DNA of 64,000 bases from Klebsormidium nitens. Lineage: Eukaryota; Streptophyta; Klebsormidiophyceae; Klebsormidiales; Klebsormidiaceae. Both the position numbers and the translations under genes were made by a program. Of this stretch, positions 34,601 to 46,417 are shown one piece after another; position 1 is the first letter of the stretch; each line of letters starts with the position of its first letter. Location: positions 1 to 64,000 of the forward strand of contig DF237433.1 in assembly GCA_000708835.1 (NCBI GenBank), in the 5' to 3' direction. Below the pieces are notes generated by a model, which was not told where the DNA came from, made no database searches, and was given only the letters and a program-made list of their open reading frames with translations.

Positions 34601-37600
34601 TGCCCAGATTTTGAAAGTGGGTATTGACTTGTGTGTGAAACGGCGCCCATCAGAACCATGCGGTCGTCTATGTGTGATACTTACTGGCACTTCGATCCTA
34701 AGAGCGTCCTAAAATCGACGTAACGAGTTTCAATTTGTCACAGCTGTGAATAGTTCAGTGCGTTTGGCTGCTCGGACTCTAATGAAAAGTCGCATCTTTG
34801 CACGGATTTGCAAGGATTTTAGGGTTGGGCGATTTAATTGCTGTCTCCTTCAGCTGCAGCTGGTGAGCAGCTCGTACCTATTCTCGAAGATCAAAATTAT
34901 CGAGCCTCGTAACCAGAAGCCCCATTAGTGGTGATTCACATTCGGGTGTGATTCCCTGCATCTCAAATAGACGCCCCTAGCTCTCGGACTAATTGCTTCC
35001 GCCTTACCTGCATGCTCCGCGACGGCCGCTGCGTGACCAGCGATTCCGCCGCCTCCAGCGGAACCTGCAGCCACGGAAGGTGCCGCTCCAAAAACTCCTT
35101 CGCTTCTTGCCCTGTCTTGAGGGCCAGCCACGGTTCAGGGGGTTCCGCGATTTGCCAGCCCAAAACCAGGCACATCGTCGGGTCGCCTTCAAGCCTGGCA
35201 AGGGGTGAACGACGGTCCATTGCTGTTAACAGATAAGGACAGATACGGACAATCGGATACGGCTTTCGCGTTGAGGGGCTCATAGAACCCGCATGAGGCA
35301 CGCGGTTTAATAACTCCCCTTCCGCCTAAAAAACACTCACGGCCGACCAGGTTAGCAGTATACGTGAGGAGAGTTAAGTCACCATGGTTGCATGTAGCTG
35401 ACGCGATTTACATGGGGGAGTGATGCTGAGTGGCCCGCCCAGTGACGCCTTTGAAGCCTGGAAACTTCTAGAATTATAAAGGAAGTAATTGACTTTTAAG
35501 CCAAACAATAAATCTCCAAGCGAGCCTCGAGCAATACCGACAAGCTTCGACAATTTCCTTCAGGGCCTTGGGACCAAACGACGAAATCCGAGAGTTTTTT
35601 GCATGAGCAGCCCGCTTAGGCCGCCCAGGTAATCCCCTGGGCCGAAAATCTCAAGCCGCGCGACTTACGAGAGAGTGCTGGGCAAGAGCAGCCCGCCTAG
35701 GCCGCCCGGTTTGCTTCCCAGGATGATCATCCAGTTGTGCTCGGTGGCCGGAGGCACCGGGATGTTAGCCACCAGCCACTGGGAGCCCAGGTCGCGCTGC
35801 TCGTAGTCGAAACTGCAAAGCGAGGAGAAGAGGCTGAGTATTTCGACGAAAGTTACATAAAGAGACGCAACGCATTCGATTGTGCTCGGTGGCCGTAAGC
35901 ACCGGGATGCTAGTCACTGGGAGCCCAGGTCTCGCTGCTTGTAGTCGAAACTGCGAAGCAAATAGAGGAATCGCTTTCTTTTCGAAGGAGACCATCCGCA
36001 GGCTGAGTACGTTCGAGGCTGAGTACGTTCGAGGAAGACTCTTTCAGATGACAAGTCTCAAGAGGCGTGGCAAAGATGTCAATCTCGTTCGGACCACTTG
36101 AAAGATTCACGAAAGGGGGAGGGCAGATAATGAGTTCATTGCTCTTGTTCCGCCCTGAAGAAAAGCAAACACGAAAGATATAGTCCTCAAGGTCTTCAAC
36201 ATAGTTGACGCCTCGTTAACTCGGCAGTGATAAGATGGGCTTCAACAATGCGCAAGAACACCGGCATTGGCACCAGTTTGCCATTAAGCTCAAGATAACC
36301 AAACTTGAAGTTACTATAACCGGGGCGCAAAACCCACCTCCTGAGATGCTGCATCATGCTGCCTCGCACCACCGACCGAACCCCATCTGCGCCGACCAGC
36401 AAGTCATACTCCTTGGTGTAAACAACCTCCCCGTGCCCATTCACACCGGCAGTCACGAAGCCCTTCACACCAGCCGTCTCAATCCCGGTAGCCGCGTTTA
36501 TGCGGTCGATAGGGAGCAGCCCGCCGGTTTGGACGTCCGAAAAAGTGACAGTGCGGGCGTCCATATCGACTTGAGTGCAGCTCTGGTTGAAGCGGACTTC
36601 CAGCAGCTTGGTGTCGCCATACCTGGAGAAACGAAATTTTACTCCTAGGCCTGAAACCTATGTCAACAATACGTACGGATGGACCAGAATCCTTGCCGCT
36701 ACTCTCTGCATCAAAGCTCATGTTCTTATCATGAATATGGCCACCTTAATTGCGTTATGCCGAGTTAAGGTGCCGGGTCAGCTGAACAACCAGCTCCGAC
36801 TTTTGGTCAGGTGTCAAACAGGATTGGTTTCAAAACTGAGCTCAAACTGACAATATCTTCCTGGGTTCTTAGAGGTAAACTTTTGTGGGTTAGGGGAGAC
36901 TGGACGACACGGATTATGATCAGCATAACCGAGTACGATACATACATGTCGTGTAATTTCCTGCCGTCGGACTGGGAAGCTGGAAGGTATCAAACTTTCA
37001 AATCATTAATCAAGGGTGGGAGCGCTCACAATTAGGTGAGTTTGTGGTTAACGAGGTCAATGGTTGAGGGGTTTGACCAATCACAGGACGAATAAACTGT
37101 GTCATCACGGGGCGCACTCGACATGATATCAATGGTGTCAAATCGTCTCGGATTTGGTATTACTCGTCCTTCTTTTGTCAGTTGGTACAACAACTGGCCA
37201 GAAAACCCGAGCAGACGGCAAGTCTGGAAAACCCACACGCAAGCCATGAACCTTACTTGGCCATGAGATGCTCTAGCATGGCCGCGCACAGCGCAGTGCG
37301 GTCGGTGATCACATTGCCGTCGTCTTTGGTCGGGTCGGCCCGCCCCGGTAGTTCGATCAGCCGCCCGAACAGCCAAATTTTGCCGAGCTTTGTTGGCACG
37401 CCGGCAGCCTGCAAAAACGAAGCACAACTATCAATGAAGCATTCAAGGTCTTACGGAGCTTCCCTGCGTCTCATCTATCCAAATGCAATGTTGAGAGGAT
37501 AGCACAAGCCACCAACCGAAAAGCTTAGGCCTTCCTGAATCTTGCAAGAACAAGGAACGAGAGAAGACCATTTCTTGTGTTCTTGACAGAAAGTCAGAAG

Positions 37601-38668
37601 TGAAAAATGGACCTCACCTTCACTGCTGCCCACAACCCATCCACTTTGTCCAAGGCCGCCTTGCCGCGCTGGCTCAGACCAAGTGAGTATCTGCATGGAG
37701 AGCAAATGAATCGAAATCAGAAGGGGCATCAGGCAGAGACTAAGTCTCTTGACCTGACGCTTACACACTTTGATTCATCAACCACTGTGTCTCATGTCAC
37801 ACAATCCATTGGGGCTTTTTCTGCTCCTGAAATAGTATCTCCAGGAAACTTTTAGCAGAGGCTCGACTTACAAGGCCATGTCTGTTAAGCAAACCTGGCG
37901 GGTTTCCAAAAAATGAGGTCAAGCATTGACCGCGTGGTTTGACCGACCCCAACCTGTAGCCCAAACCCTCGAGAGACCGGCCGTATTTGCGATTGCCAAT
38001 GAGGGATTCAACGGATGAATTGAAATAGAAACAGAGAAACGCTGACAGCGACCGGCGTCAGATCTCATCTTTGGAGCTGGATTGGGCAGCCGGAAAATCA
38101 AGCAAGGACCAGAAAGCCAACTCACAACATGCGACGGCATATGGAAGTCCGTGTCAACCGCACACCCAATGCTTGTCACAGGCTTATCTATGTTGGTGCC
38201 ACCTCTCGCCCCTTGCGCATAGGGGGGCCTCAAGAAGCAAGAACTGCATTCTACACACAAGGAAGCCATTTGCAATGTCGTCCACGAATTATACCGCCTC
38301 TTTCGGAACAGATTCCCCACTCTGAGATGCCGACAGATCCATAGATTCCTCTCACCGCATTCTACATAGTCCGCAGCCTTTTGCAAAATTGCCCACAACT
38401 CACACCGCCTGTTTCAGCATTGAATTCCCCCGACATGAGATGCCGACGAACTCTCGCATTCCTCTCACCTTCTCGGAGTGGGGGGCCGCTTCATGGTCAC
38501 CCGAGGGTCTTCTCGTGCCTCATGTATGGAAACCCTAAATCTTCCATTCCCCTTTTCTAGGAGGTAGTGCGCCAAGAGGAGCCCAGAGGGGCCCGCCCCG
38601 ACTATGACCACTTTCATGGGCTCAGGCGGTGCGCCCCCGGCCTGGTCATCGGGAACTAGCGGCGGCAT
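31671..38668 (-). CDS. FAD-dependent monooxygenase (kynurenine 3-monooxygenase-like), multi-exon
   Basis: Exons, minus strand: 38668-38501, 37690-37618, 37408-37257, 36622-36338, 35812-35669, 35222-35008, 34076-33933, 33409-33263, 32343-32245, and a last exon ending at 31671 (less certain). Exon 1 gives the Rossmann dinucleotide motif VVIVGAGPSGLLLAHYLLEKG. Exon 2 has LGLSQRGKAALD, exon 4 has the second FAD motif YDLLVGADGVRSVVR, and exon 7 has the GD box GRAVLMGDAAHSTSP with IGQGCNTSLADA. This order is that of class A flavoprotein hydroxylases, which use NADPH and O2 to hydroxylate a small substrate. Exon 3-9 phases were not all checked, so borders may shift by a few bases. Near 32.6-33.6 and 34.2-34.7 kb, decayed copies of exons 8 and 7 sit in the introns. 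Confidence 0.75.
32580..33640 (-). repeat. Decayed tandem copies of monooxygenase exon 8
   Basis: The functional-looking copy is 33409-33263 (SESQAPMKVSLALGNAIRMFRQ, donor gtatgc). Similar sequence recurs near 33475-33620, 33070-33140, 32925-32995, 32745-32820 and 32580-32640, with shared 'gacac(t)ttcatgggcgc' and 'gactctcgga'. Copies drift in sequence, some with frame breaks, though several keep donor-like GT sites. Confidence 0.7.
34200..34690 (-). repeat. Decayed tandem copies of monooxygenase exon 7
   Basis: Next to the intact exon (34076-33933, starting CSQYHDADGRAVLMGDAAH) are weaker copies near 34200-34270 (CSQYHGADGRAVLMDD), 34345-34400, 34480-34540 and 34640-34690. The last ones keep only 'cccatcagaaccatg'-like fragments. 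All are in the same orientation. Confidence 0.6.
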
Positions 38669-40192
38669 ACTTTCTGCCCCTTCAGAAATGGTTGAGATCT
38701 AGAGCTGCAGGCAAAGGAGGAGAAACATGAGAAGTGAAGATTCAGACGAAACCCCCAGCTTCTTAGGACTTCTTACTGGCATGGGTTTGAGAGATAAATG
38801 TCGCACACGAGATGTTTCAGTTTTATGTTTTCGAGCGCCCCTTGTCTCGCAGAGTCATACCACTCTATGGACTCTGAATTTGTCTCCCGTCTTGAATGAT
38901 ACAGGTGAGCGAGAACAAAAACGACTTGTGTGCTGCGCAGCCAAGAGTGACCCAGGGATCAGACAATCAAAATTGCTCTTCAACCACCAAATGGTGCCAT
39001 ATCAACTCCTTCTATTGCTTGATGGACCCCTGCCTACAGCGCAGTAGGGAGTCTGCATTTTCACGAGCTTACCCGCCTCCTCTGAAAGGATTGCAACAGC
39101 TTCCCTGACCTTACTACGAAGAGAAACGACTCACCTCAAGCTGATGCCTCGTCAAAGCAAGTGTACGTTTCAGCAGCAGGAAACCCTACTGTGCTGGAGG
39201 TCGTTTAACTTTACGCCCTAATACCAATAGGCTCTGAATCTGAATGGGGAGTGCAGGCGCAATTCTTGCGAGCACAAAGATGCCAGCATGCAACATCTGG
39301 CATTGGCAATGTGTCTGCTGGAATTCTGAATGCATTATGCAGTCACGACAGTATGATGATCGTATAGACGTGGATCATCGATGGCCGTCGCTTCCGACCC
39401 CTAGTCGAGGCGGACGGTCTTGAAAGCACCAGATGACGCACGTGACTCATCCAAAGGTACCCCGGGCGGCCGGCCGGCGCCGGCCCGACCTCTAAACCTA
39501 GGCTCCGTACGGTCGCGCCTGCCAAACCCGGGGCCACCGCCAAACCGCGCGGTCCGGGGCGCCCGCGGCCGCGGGGCCGGCCACATGAAAGTGTCAGACA
39601 TCATAAGTTTCCTGTACTGGACCCAAGTTTCTGTTGACAGATAAGCGTTGCTGAGGCGGACCTCGTAACCTAAAATTTTCCGAGAGGATTTTGTGAGCAG
39701 GTAAGTCGATGTCTGGCCGCCTTTTGAAGTTTCTCCGACACTTCTGATCTGACGTTCAGGTAGAATTTTAGGACTTCTTTTCCAACACCATGTTGACGAG
39801 TTCCTTCACGTTAGTGCTGCTGATTGGTAGAACCACAAAATCTGTCTGGAGACGATAGCCCGCTTAAACGCTTACACTGCCTTTGTACAGTACGTTGGCT
39901 TTGTTTGTTCAAGATGGAGACTTGAGTATGAGTAGGACAAGAGTCAGTGTTCCTGATCAGCTGATACGAAAGCACTTCTGAGGATCCTCCGAGCACCCAC
40001 TCCAGACTGCAAACCATATTCAATGTGTTTGTTCGAAGTGCTGCAAAAAGAAGTGCAAAACTCGCTCATGGGATAACGTTTTAACATGCCGGAACTAGGT
40101 GCTGCAAAATTGGCTTGGGACGAAACATTGGACAGCCAGTATTCTGTACGATCGAAAGTGGCACTGAATTATCTGCTTGCAATTCCTTGCAG
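38669..40192. other. Intergenic stretch with a very GC-rich island
   Basis: No gene was supported. Bases 39455-39595 are extremely GC-rich (cgggcggccggccggcgccg and similar) and partly self-complementary, while the flanks are near 45% GC by eye. This may be a promoter island or a repeat. The BTB gene begins after an intron acceptor at 40192, so its 5' UTR exon probably lies near 40.0-40.15 kb. Confidence 0.4.
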
Positions 40193-41623
40193 ATGGCACC
40201 TCCCAGTAGAACCTGGTTTGGTTTGAGACGGAAAAGTCCATCAATACCAGACTCTGGTTTGCCCCTGTCTACGACCGCCCTACCTGGACCTGGCAGCTCG
40301 AAGTATGGAAAAACATGAGGACTTTCAAGAGTCGAAGAGCAAAGAGCAGAAGTTTGCCGGTCTCTGGTGGCTGTTTCGAACGTGCCAGACTCGACTTTGA
40401 CGGTTCTTGAAGACGGTCGACCGCAAAAGCAGGCTGAGACCCGCTCAGATCAGGTCGCCAAACTTTGGGCAGAGATTGCCGAGCTGGGTCGGAAGCTGAC
40501 GGACGAGAAGCAAGGGAAAGAGCGAATCTTTGAGGAGCTGACGCGCGCTGGCGCCGAACTGGACGACGCGCAGGATGAAGGCGCCAGTCTGCGCGCTCAA
40601 CTAGCTGCTGAGATGCGGCGGGATGGGGAGAGGACGGAAAAGGAACTGGCGAGCGCGTGCGCGAGCTTGAACGAGGTGCAAGCAAAGAGTGGCGGTCTTC
40701 GAGCGCAGCTCGAGACGCTCGAGTCGAAGCTCGCCGCCAAGGAGAAGGAAAAGCTCGAGGCGGCTTCGAAAGTAGCGGAACTCGAGAGCGCGCTCGAGAG
40801 CTCGCGCGGCGCGGCCGCGGCGCTGGAGGCCGCAGCAGAGGCGGGCGCGCGGCGCGCGCGCGAGGGCGACAGGCTCCACTACGTGCTCGCGTGCAATGGC
40901 CAGACGGGCTCCATCGCACGGAGCGTCATGGCCTCCGATCCCGAGTCGCGTCTCTACAAGACGTTCAGCGGGGAGTGGAATTACGCGCGCGACGAATCGG
41001 GGCGCGCGGTTATCACGTGCCATCCGGACCGTTGGTCCGCTGTTCTGGAGCATCTGACGACGGGGGCGGTTCCGACGGACCGCGATACGCAGTTGCTAGA
41101 GCAGGCACGGTTCTGGAAGTTGCAAAGGCTGACGGCAGCGCTCGAAGCGCTGACGCCAGGAGCGGTGGTCTCAAACGCAGACTCTCAGGGGTTTACGGTG
41201 CGGGGTACGTTTGTGTCCGTCATGAGCGCCTATGAGCCGCGTCTCCCTTTCGTGACGCCCCGAGGTTGCGTAATGTATCTTCTAGTAATTGATTCTGGAA
41301 TTTGGATGTACTGCCATCCAGACTCTGATGCAGGATCTGCAGACGTCCAGCTGTCATACAGGTGTCGCGTGCTTTTGCGTGACCACAGCATCGAAAAGGA
41401 CTGGTCGACGGCCCCATGTATTGTCGGCAGGGATAAAATCAGGTCTTGGCATGAGGATGAGAGTCGTTGGGTTACGTATACGTTTGCGAGGTCCAAAAGC
41501 TGGGGCCATACCTGGAAAAAGTTGGGTTATACCCTGCATCAGATGGTCAGCGAGCCTTTGGCCTTAGCACACGACAGCCTCGTGGTCGAGTTTGAAGTTC
41601 GGTACATGGACGAGAAAAAGTGA
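40193..41623 (+). pseudogene. BTB/POZ coiled-coil protein, copy A, with premature TGA
   Basis: The ATG at 40193 directly follows an acceptor (ttccttgcag), as in its paralog. The frame runs to 41623 but holds a TGA at 40316-40318, about 41 codons in, where the paralog is open. Residues then form a long charged coiled coil (LESKLAAKEKEKLEAASKV), then a BTB/T1-like domain (RLHYVLACNGQTGSIARSV, CHPDRWSAVLEHLTTGAVP, LLEQARFWKLQRL), as in KCTD-type proteins. A C-terminal beta-rich region (VVSNADSQGFTVRGTFVSV to LVVEFEVRYMDEK) may be MATH/TRAF-like. BTB proteins of this kind often serve as cullin-3 adaptors. Translation might restart downstream, but no good ATG precedes the coiled coil. Confidence 0.7.
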
Positions 41624-42934
41624 GACCGTGGACTCTTTCTCTGCGGAAATTATGTGATACGATGATAAAAGGATTACGATTTGTTTCGTGCGCTTGACCA
41701 GAGGTTGGCTCGAGAAGGTGCGGCTCTAGATTTTCATTCTGACCACTTCGAGGTAACGGCAAGGAGCTGCACTTCTTGCTTTGCAGAAAGCTAGCTGTAT
41801 AGTATCGGTTTCTGAAAGCTACATTGCATCTCTTGCTTTATTATTCAGCGTAAGAATTCAACAAGTCCTGGAGTCCTTGACCGCATTTTCATTATGGATC
41901 CTTGCAGCATCTGAATGTAGGGCTTCTATGTCTACAGCAAGCCCACGTGGAACCTGGTTCGATACAAATAATCGAGCGAAATGTTACCTCTATAAGCAGT
42001 CGACGAAGAAAACTGGTGCCCACCTTTCAAACGCACATAAAATTTGATTGTTAGTGCTCTTATACGTCTCGGATGATTATACAATTCAAGTTCGCTAGAA
42101 CCCAATGGAGAAAAATGGTGCCCTTTCGAGCTTCACAGGCTTATATCTCGCATAATCAAATGCTTGCACTTTTTGTACACGTGTCATTAACACGGCATCC
42201 GTCTTAAAGAGCTCCGAAGAATTAGTGCATGATGAATGTATCTTCCAAAAGCTCACGGAAGCAGTCTAGCTATCCTATAACCACACGGATGTGCAGCGAC
42301 GTCTTAGGCCCCGCCTTTATTGACGCGCTGCCTTTATGAAAAGAAGGAAAAGCTACGTGCACTAAGGACGCTTTTTCCGGGACGACTGTGCTTGCACAGA
42401 CCGTGTCAGACCAGCGTCTGTCCGTCTTCTGCTAAACCCCTTAGTTGGATTCACGGTAATGATTGACCACTCAACGCATCAAGAAAAAGACGTTCTTTCG
42501 ACACTCCTTACAGAACATGCCATTCGCTTATGTGATCAGACGCTGGAAGGAAGCAGATTGAGGGCGATTGCAGACTTTCGTTCTCGTTGAATTCTAAACG
42601 TGGTATTGCAGAAGACATTGTACCCGCCGTTAACGTGCCAAAATCTTTCTGCAGAATTGTTGTAAAAGTTTCTTAACTTAGGTTTTATGGCCAAACAAAT
42701 CCTACACAGGCCGCACCTAGATCACTGATCACAGAGCGTCACGGACCTCTTTTTGTGTTGTCCAGTAATTGTCCAGTAATTGTAGAAACATAGCCGCAGG
42801 GGATAAGAGCAGACTCAGACTTTCGATTCTAAAGTGTATGTTTTAAATCGACCCCAAATTTCTCCCTGCATCTTTGCAGTACTTTTAGAACTACCACCTA
42901 TCCCTACGGAAATGATTCGCTTCCAAAATCATTT
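41624..42934. other. Spacer between the tail-to-tail BTB genes, no gene seen
   Basis: AT-rich, no supported coding frame. It must contain both 3' ends and their polyadenylation signals. An exact short tandem 'ttgtccagtaa' occurs near 42760-42780. Confidence 0.5.
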
Positions 42935-44305
42935 CTACTCGTCCAGATACCGAACCTCAAATTCCACGACGAGGCTGTCGTGTGCTAAGGCCAAAGGCTC
43001 GCTAGCCATCTGATGAAGGGTATGACCCCAGTCTCTCCACGTATGGCCCCAGCCTTTCTCGCTCCCTTCCGCAGGCGGACGTTCCCAGCTCTCATATTTC
43101 TTAAACTTCTCGCACGTGGCCGTCGACCAGTCTTTTACGATGCTGTTGTCACGCACGAGCACACGACACCTGTACGACAGCTGCGCATCCGCGGGTATAT
43201 CATCCGAATCTGGTTGGAAGTACACCCAAATACCGGACTCGTTGATGTGCAGCTTCATCACGTGACTCTGGGGCGTCACGAAGGGAAGGTTCTGCTTCGA
43301 GAAATTCATGACGGACACAAAGGTGCCCCGGACCGTGAACCCTTGCGAGTCTGCGTTTGAGACCACCACCCCTGGCGTGAGTGCCTCGAGCGCTGACGTC
43401 AGCCTTTGCAGATTCCAGAACCGCGCCTGCTCCAGCAACTGCGAGTCGCGCTGCTTCGGAACAGCTCCCGTCGTCAGATGCTCCAGAACAGCGGCCCAAC
43501 GGTCAGGATGGCACGTGACAATTGCGCGCCCCGAGTCGTCGCGCGCGTAGTCCCATTCCCCGCAGAACGTCTTGTACAGAAGCGACTCGGGTTCGGAGGC
43601 CAGGATGCTCCGCGCGATGGACCCTGTCTGGCCGTTGCACGCGAGCACGTAGTGCAGCCTGTCGCCTTCGCGCGCGCGCCGCGCGCTTGCCTCTGCCGCG
43701 CCCTTGAGCGCCGCGGTCGCGTCGCGCGCGATCTCCAGCGCGCTCTCAAGTTCTGCTACTTTGGAAGCCGCCTCGAGCTTCTCCTTCTCCTCGGCGGCGA
43801 GCTTCGACTCGAGCGTCTCAACCTGCGCTCGAAGGCCGCCTCTCTCCGCTTTTAGCTCGGTCAAGCGCGCGCGCGCGCGCGCCAGCTCTTTCTCCGTCCT
43901 CTCCCCGTTCCGCCTCGCAGCAGCGAGCTCCGTCCGCAGACTGGTGGCCTCCGATTGCACCTCGCCCAGCTGCGCGCGCGCGCGCGCCAGCTCCTCAATG
44001 CTCCGCTCTATCTCCTGCATCTCGTCGTTCAGCTTCCGGCCCAGGGTTCCGATTTCAGCCCAAAGTTTGGTGACCCGATCTGAGCGGGTCTCCACCTGCT
44101 TGTGAAGCCGACCATCTCGAACTAACGGAGTAGCATCCACCTTCGAGACAGTCGTTAGGAATCGGTCGACATGTGCACTTTCCTCGCCTGCTGGTCCGGA
44201 TAGGCCACTTGTTGAAGACTTGGCCGTAGGCGGGACCAGAGCAGAGGTTGACTTTGAAGGGTTGCCTTTCCTCAACCCAAACCAAGTTTTGCTGTGAGGT
44301 GCCAT
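42935..44305 (-). CDS. BTB/POZ coiled-coil protein, copy B (intact)
   Basis: About 456 aa from the ATG at 44305, which follows an acceptor (cccttgcag), so a 5' UTR intron is likely, as in copy A. Low-complexity N-terminus (about 1-60), long coiled coil (about 70-210; LESKLAAEEKEKLEAASKV), BTB/T1-like domain (RLHYVLACNGQTGSIARSI, CHPDRWAAVLEHLTTGAVP), then a beta-rich C-terminal domain ending SLVVEFEVRYLDE. It is closely similar to copy A along its whole length and in opposite orientation, so an inverted duplication is clear. The coiled-coil DNA is rich in gcgcgcgc runs. A role as a Cul3-type substrate adaptor or an oligomeric scaffold is inferred only. Confidence 0.75.
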   Translation of the reverse strand: MAPHSKTWFGLRKGNPSKSTSALVPPTAKSSTSGLSGPAGEESAHVDRFLTTVSKVDATPLVRDGRLHKQVETRSDRVTKLWAEIGTLGRKLNDEMQEIERSIEELARARAQLGEVQSEATSLRTELAAARRNGERTEKELARARARLTELKAERGGLRAQVETLESKLAAEEKEKLEAASKVAELESALEIARDATAALKGAAEASARRAREGDRLHYVLACNGQTGSIARSILASEPESLLYKTFCGEWDYARDDSGRAIVTCHPDRWAAVLEHLTTGAVPKQRDSQLLEQARFWNLQRLTSALEALTPGVVVSNADSQGFTVRGTFVSVMNFSKQNLPFVTPQSHVMKLHINESGIWVYFQPDSDDIPADAQLSYRCRVLVRDNSIVKDWSTATCEKFKKYESWERPPAEGSEKGWGHTWRDWGHTLHQMASEPLALAHDSLVVEFEVRYLDE

Positions 44306-46417
44306 CTGCAAGGGGATGTAAACGAGTGCCCTGGTTAATGTCAGTTTATTCCATGTACATGGTCTTCTCACGTTGAAGGTGAACGCAATATTGCCACTAT
44401 AAAACTCTGAAAAAGGTTTCTCGATAACCAGAAGTTTGCAGCCCATCAAGCGGCAGAGCTTTGAACAAAACCATTAAATTGGGTGTCCAGAACTATGATG
44501 GGAGCAGCAAAACTTTCTTGGATGCTTCTGAATGAACGGGAACGCGGAACTTTTCTCCATCCGATGGAGATCTATTTCATGAACCATTCTAATCAAAGCG
44601 TGCTCTTTTTCCAAAAGCAGCGTGCGTAAGCTCACTGCGTAAGCTAGAGAAGGCTCTCGTGATCAAGCCGATTCTGAAGGTTTTTGACATTGCCACATCT
44701 CTAGTCGGTTGATTCTTCAAAAAGGTGCCGCCAACCCTGCGTCTTTTCAATCAAAATATCAACTCCAGGCTCAAAAGGAGATTTCAAGCACAGTGTTCTG
44801 ACATACCTTGCATTCCACGCGGTCAGGAGATTCGCTTCCGCTGAACGGGTCAAAAGCAGCGCTTGTTTACTTTCAAAGCCATTCGTCACACGTGAAACGA
44901 GAGCTGCGCGGTATCCCTCTAGGTTGGTGACTCAAAGGAGCCCGACAAAAGTAGAAATTCCCGATGAGGAGCAGGCTTTTGCCGGCCTCGCGAACCCCTG
45001 CCGCGGCCGGGGGCCAAAAGAGCCGTGCATGCGCCTCGGCGGCGCCGTGGAAAGCGAAAAGGCTGAGAGAGCATACGGCCAAATCCCGACCGTCGATGCC
45101 ACATGGCTTGGAGTCGGTAAAGACGGACAAGATTGTTCCACATCGGCGCTGCTAGGGGTCAATCATTGTCACTGACGTCTAGCATCACATCAGGACAATG
45201 GAAGCGCGTGAGAGCCGGCCGCGCCGTCCGCAGAGCGCGGCCGCCTGTACGTCGGCCTGGGGCTTGTCCCCATGGCTACCACGGCGCTAATGACCACTGG
45301 AATTCCGTCGCCAGTAACGCCACCCTAGTGCGGGTGAAGCGCAGAGGTGCAATTGAGCTCCGGCTGTCTTCGAACCCGGCAAGGAGCACACCCATTGCAT
45401 CCGATGGTTACAACAAGCCCAATTCAGAGCGGTCACCCAAGACCGTGCTTGAAGGACAATTTGTAGCCCTGAATAGTAGCGTAGATATGATTCCGCGCGC
45501 ATCAGAGCAACAGACAAACCCCTGTAAAAGGCAGGCTCAGACAGCCATCGCGAACTGCCTTTTCGCGCCTTCCCGGTGGCGGTGAGGCGACCGGTGTTAA
45601 GAGCAAAAGTCTTTTACATATTGTGCAGGCGCCCATAAACCGCAGATACAGTCACCAACTGAGCCAAACAAATCATGTATCGCGCGCTACCTTATCCGCG
45701 TCCGTCAAAGAACAGGCACAGAAGCGCGCATGCAAAGAGGAACTTATGAGACAGATGAGAGGCCGTGCAAAACGCTGTTTGCAGTATGCCATGTAAGAAG
45801 CGGGTAGGCCGGATTAGACACGCTTCCTACGTCTCATTATTCAACTGCGACTGCTGCAGAAAAGCATGCAAGACTAATTTTATCCGATACCAAAAATCGC
45901 AGCGGTCATAAGAGGCAGCTTCGGCTGTGTGCACGAGTCAAACAAACTGGAAGATGCAAGCGCGTAGGCGACAGAAACCGTTGCAGCTCCAAATGTAGCT
46001 CCATCAAACGAGAACTTACGTTTTACTTTGATCCTCGTATGACTATTTATCTGATGCAGGAATGTTATGAAATGTATGAGCGGAGTAAAACATCTTAAAG
46101 AGCACATACGTCCGATCTGACAAAGAAGCCTCTCCTAAGGCACATGCCAATGCAGATTCCTCAATAATGAGTCAGATTCACAGAGGATGCGCGTCGAGCT
46201 CAAGTAAACAGACGCGGGCATAAGCTGAAGGAACCTTCCCTTTGATTTGTGTCGCGAAGTATGTCGCACAAACGGGGCACTTCTAAGTTCTTTCTCATCA
46301 CAAAATCCTGCGCATCCTGAGAAACTGATATCACCGATCTTTTGTAATCTCTTGGACGTGGTTCCCCTTTCATACAAGTAACCAAATCCCCACTGCCTCA
46401 GGATCTCTTCTGAACTA
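44306..46417. other. Intergenic stretch, no convincing gene
   Basis: Several short open frames exist around 44.9-45.6 kb in GC-rich DNA, but on both strands and without family features, so they are probably chance frames. No RNA gene or clear repeat was recognised. Confidence 0.5.

Noticed and set aside
40269-41053. Arginine- and alanine-rich minus-strand and other-frame ORFs over the BTB gene
   Set aside because: They are antisense or shifted shadows of the GC-rich coiled-coil coding region.
44873-45585. Several overlapping ORFs of 60-150 aa in GC-rich DNA
   Set aside because: They occur on both strands, with no recognised domain or splice pattern; probably chance.
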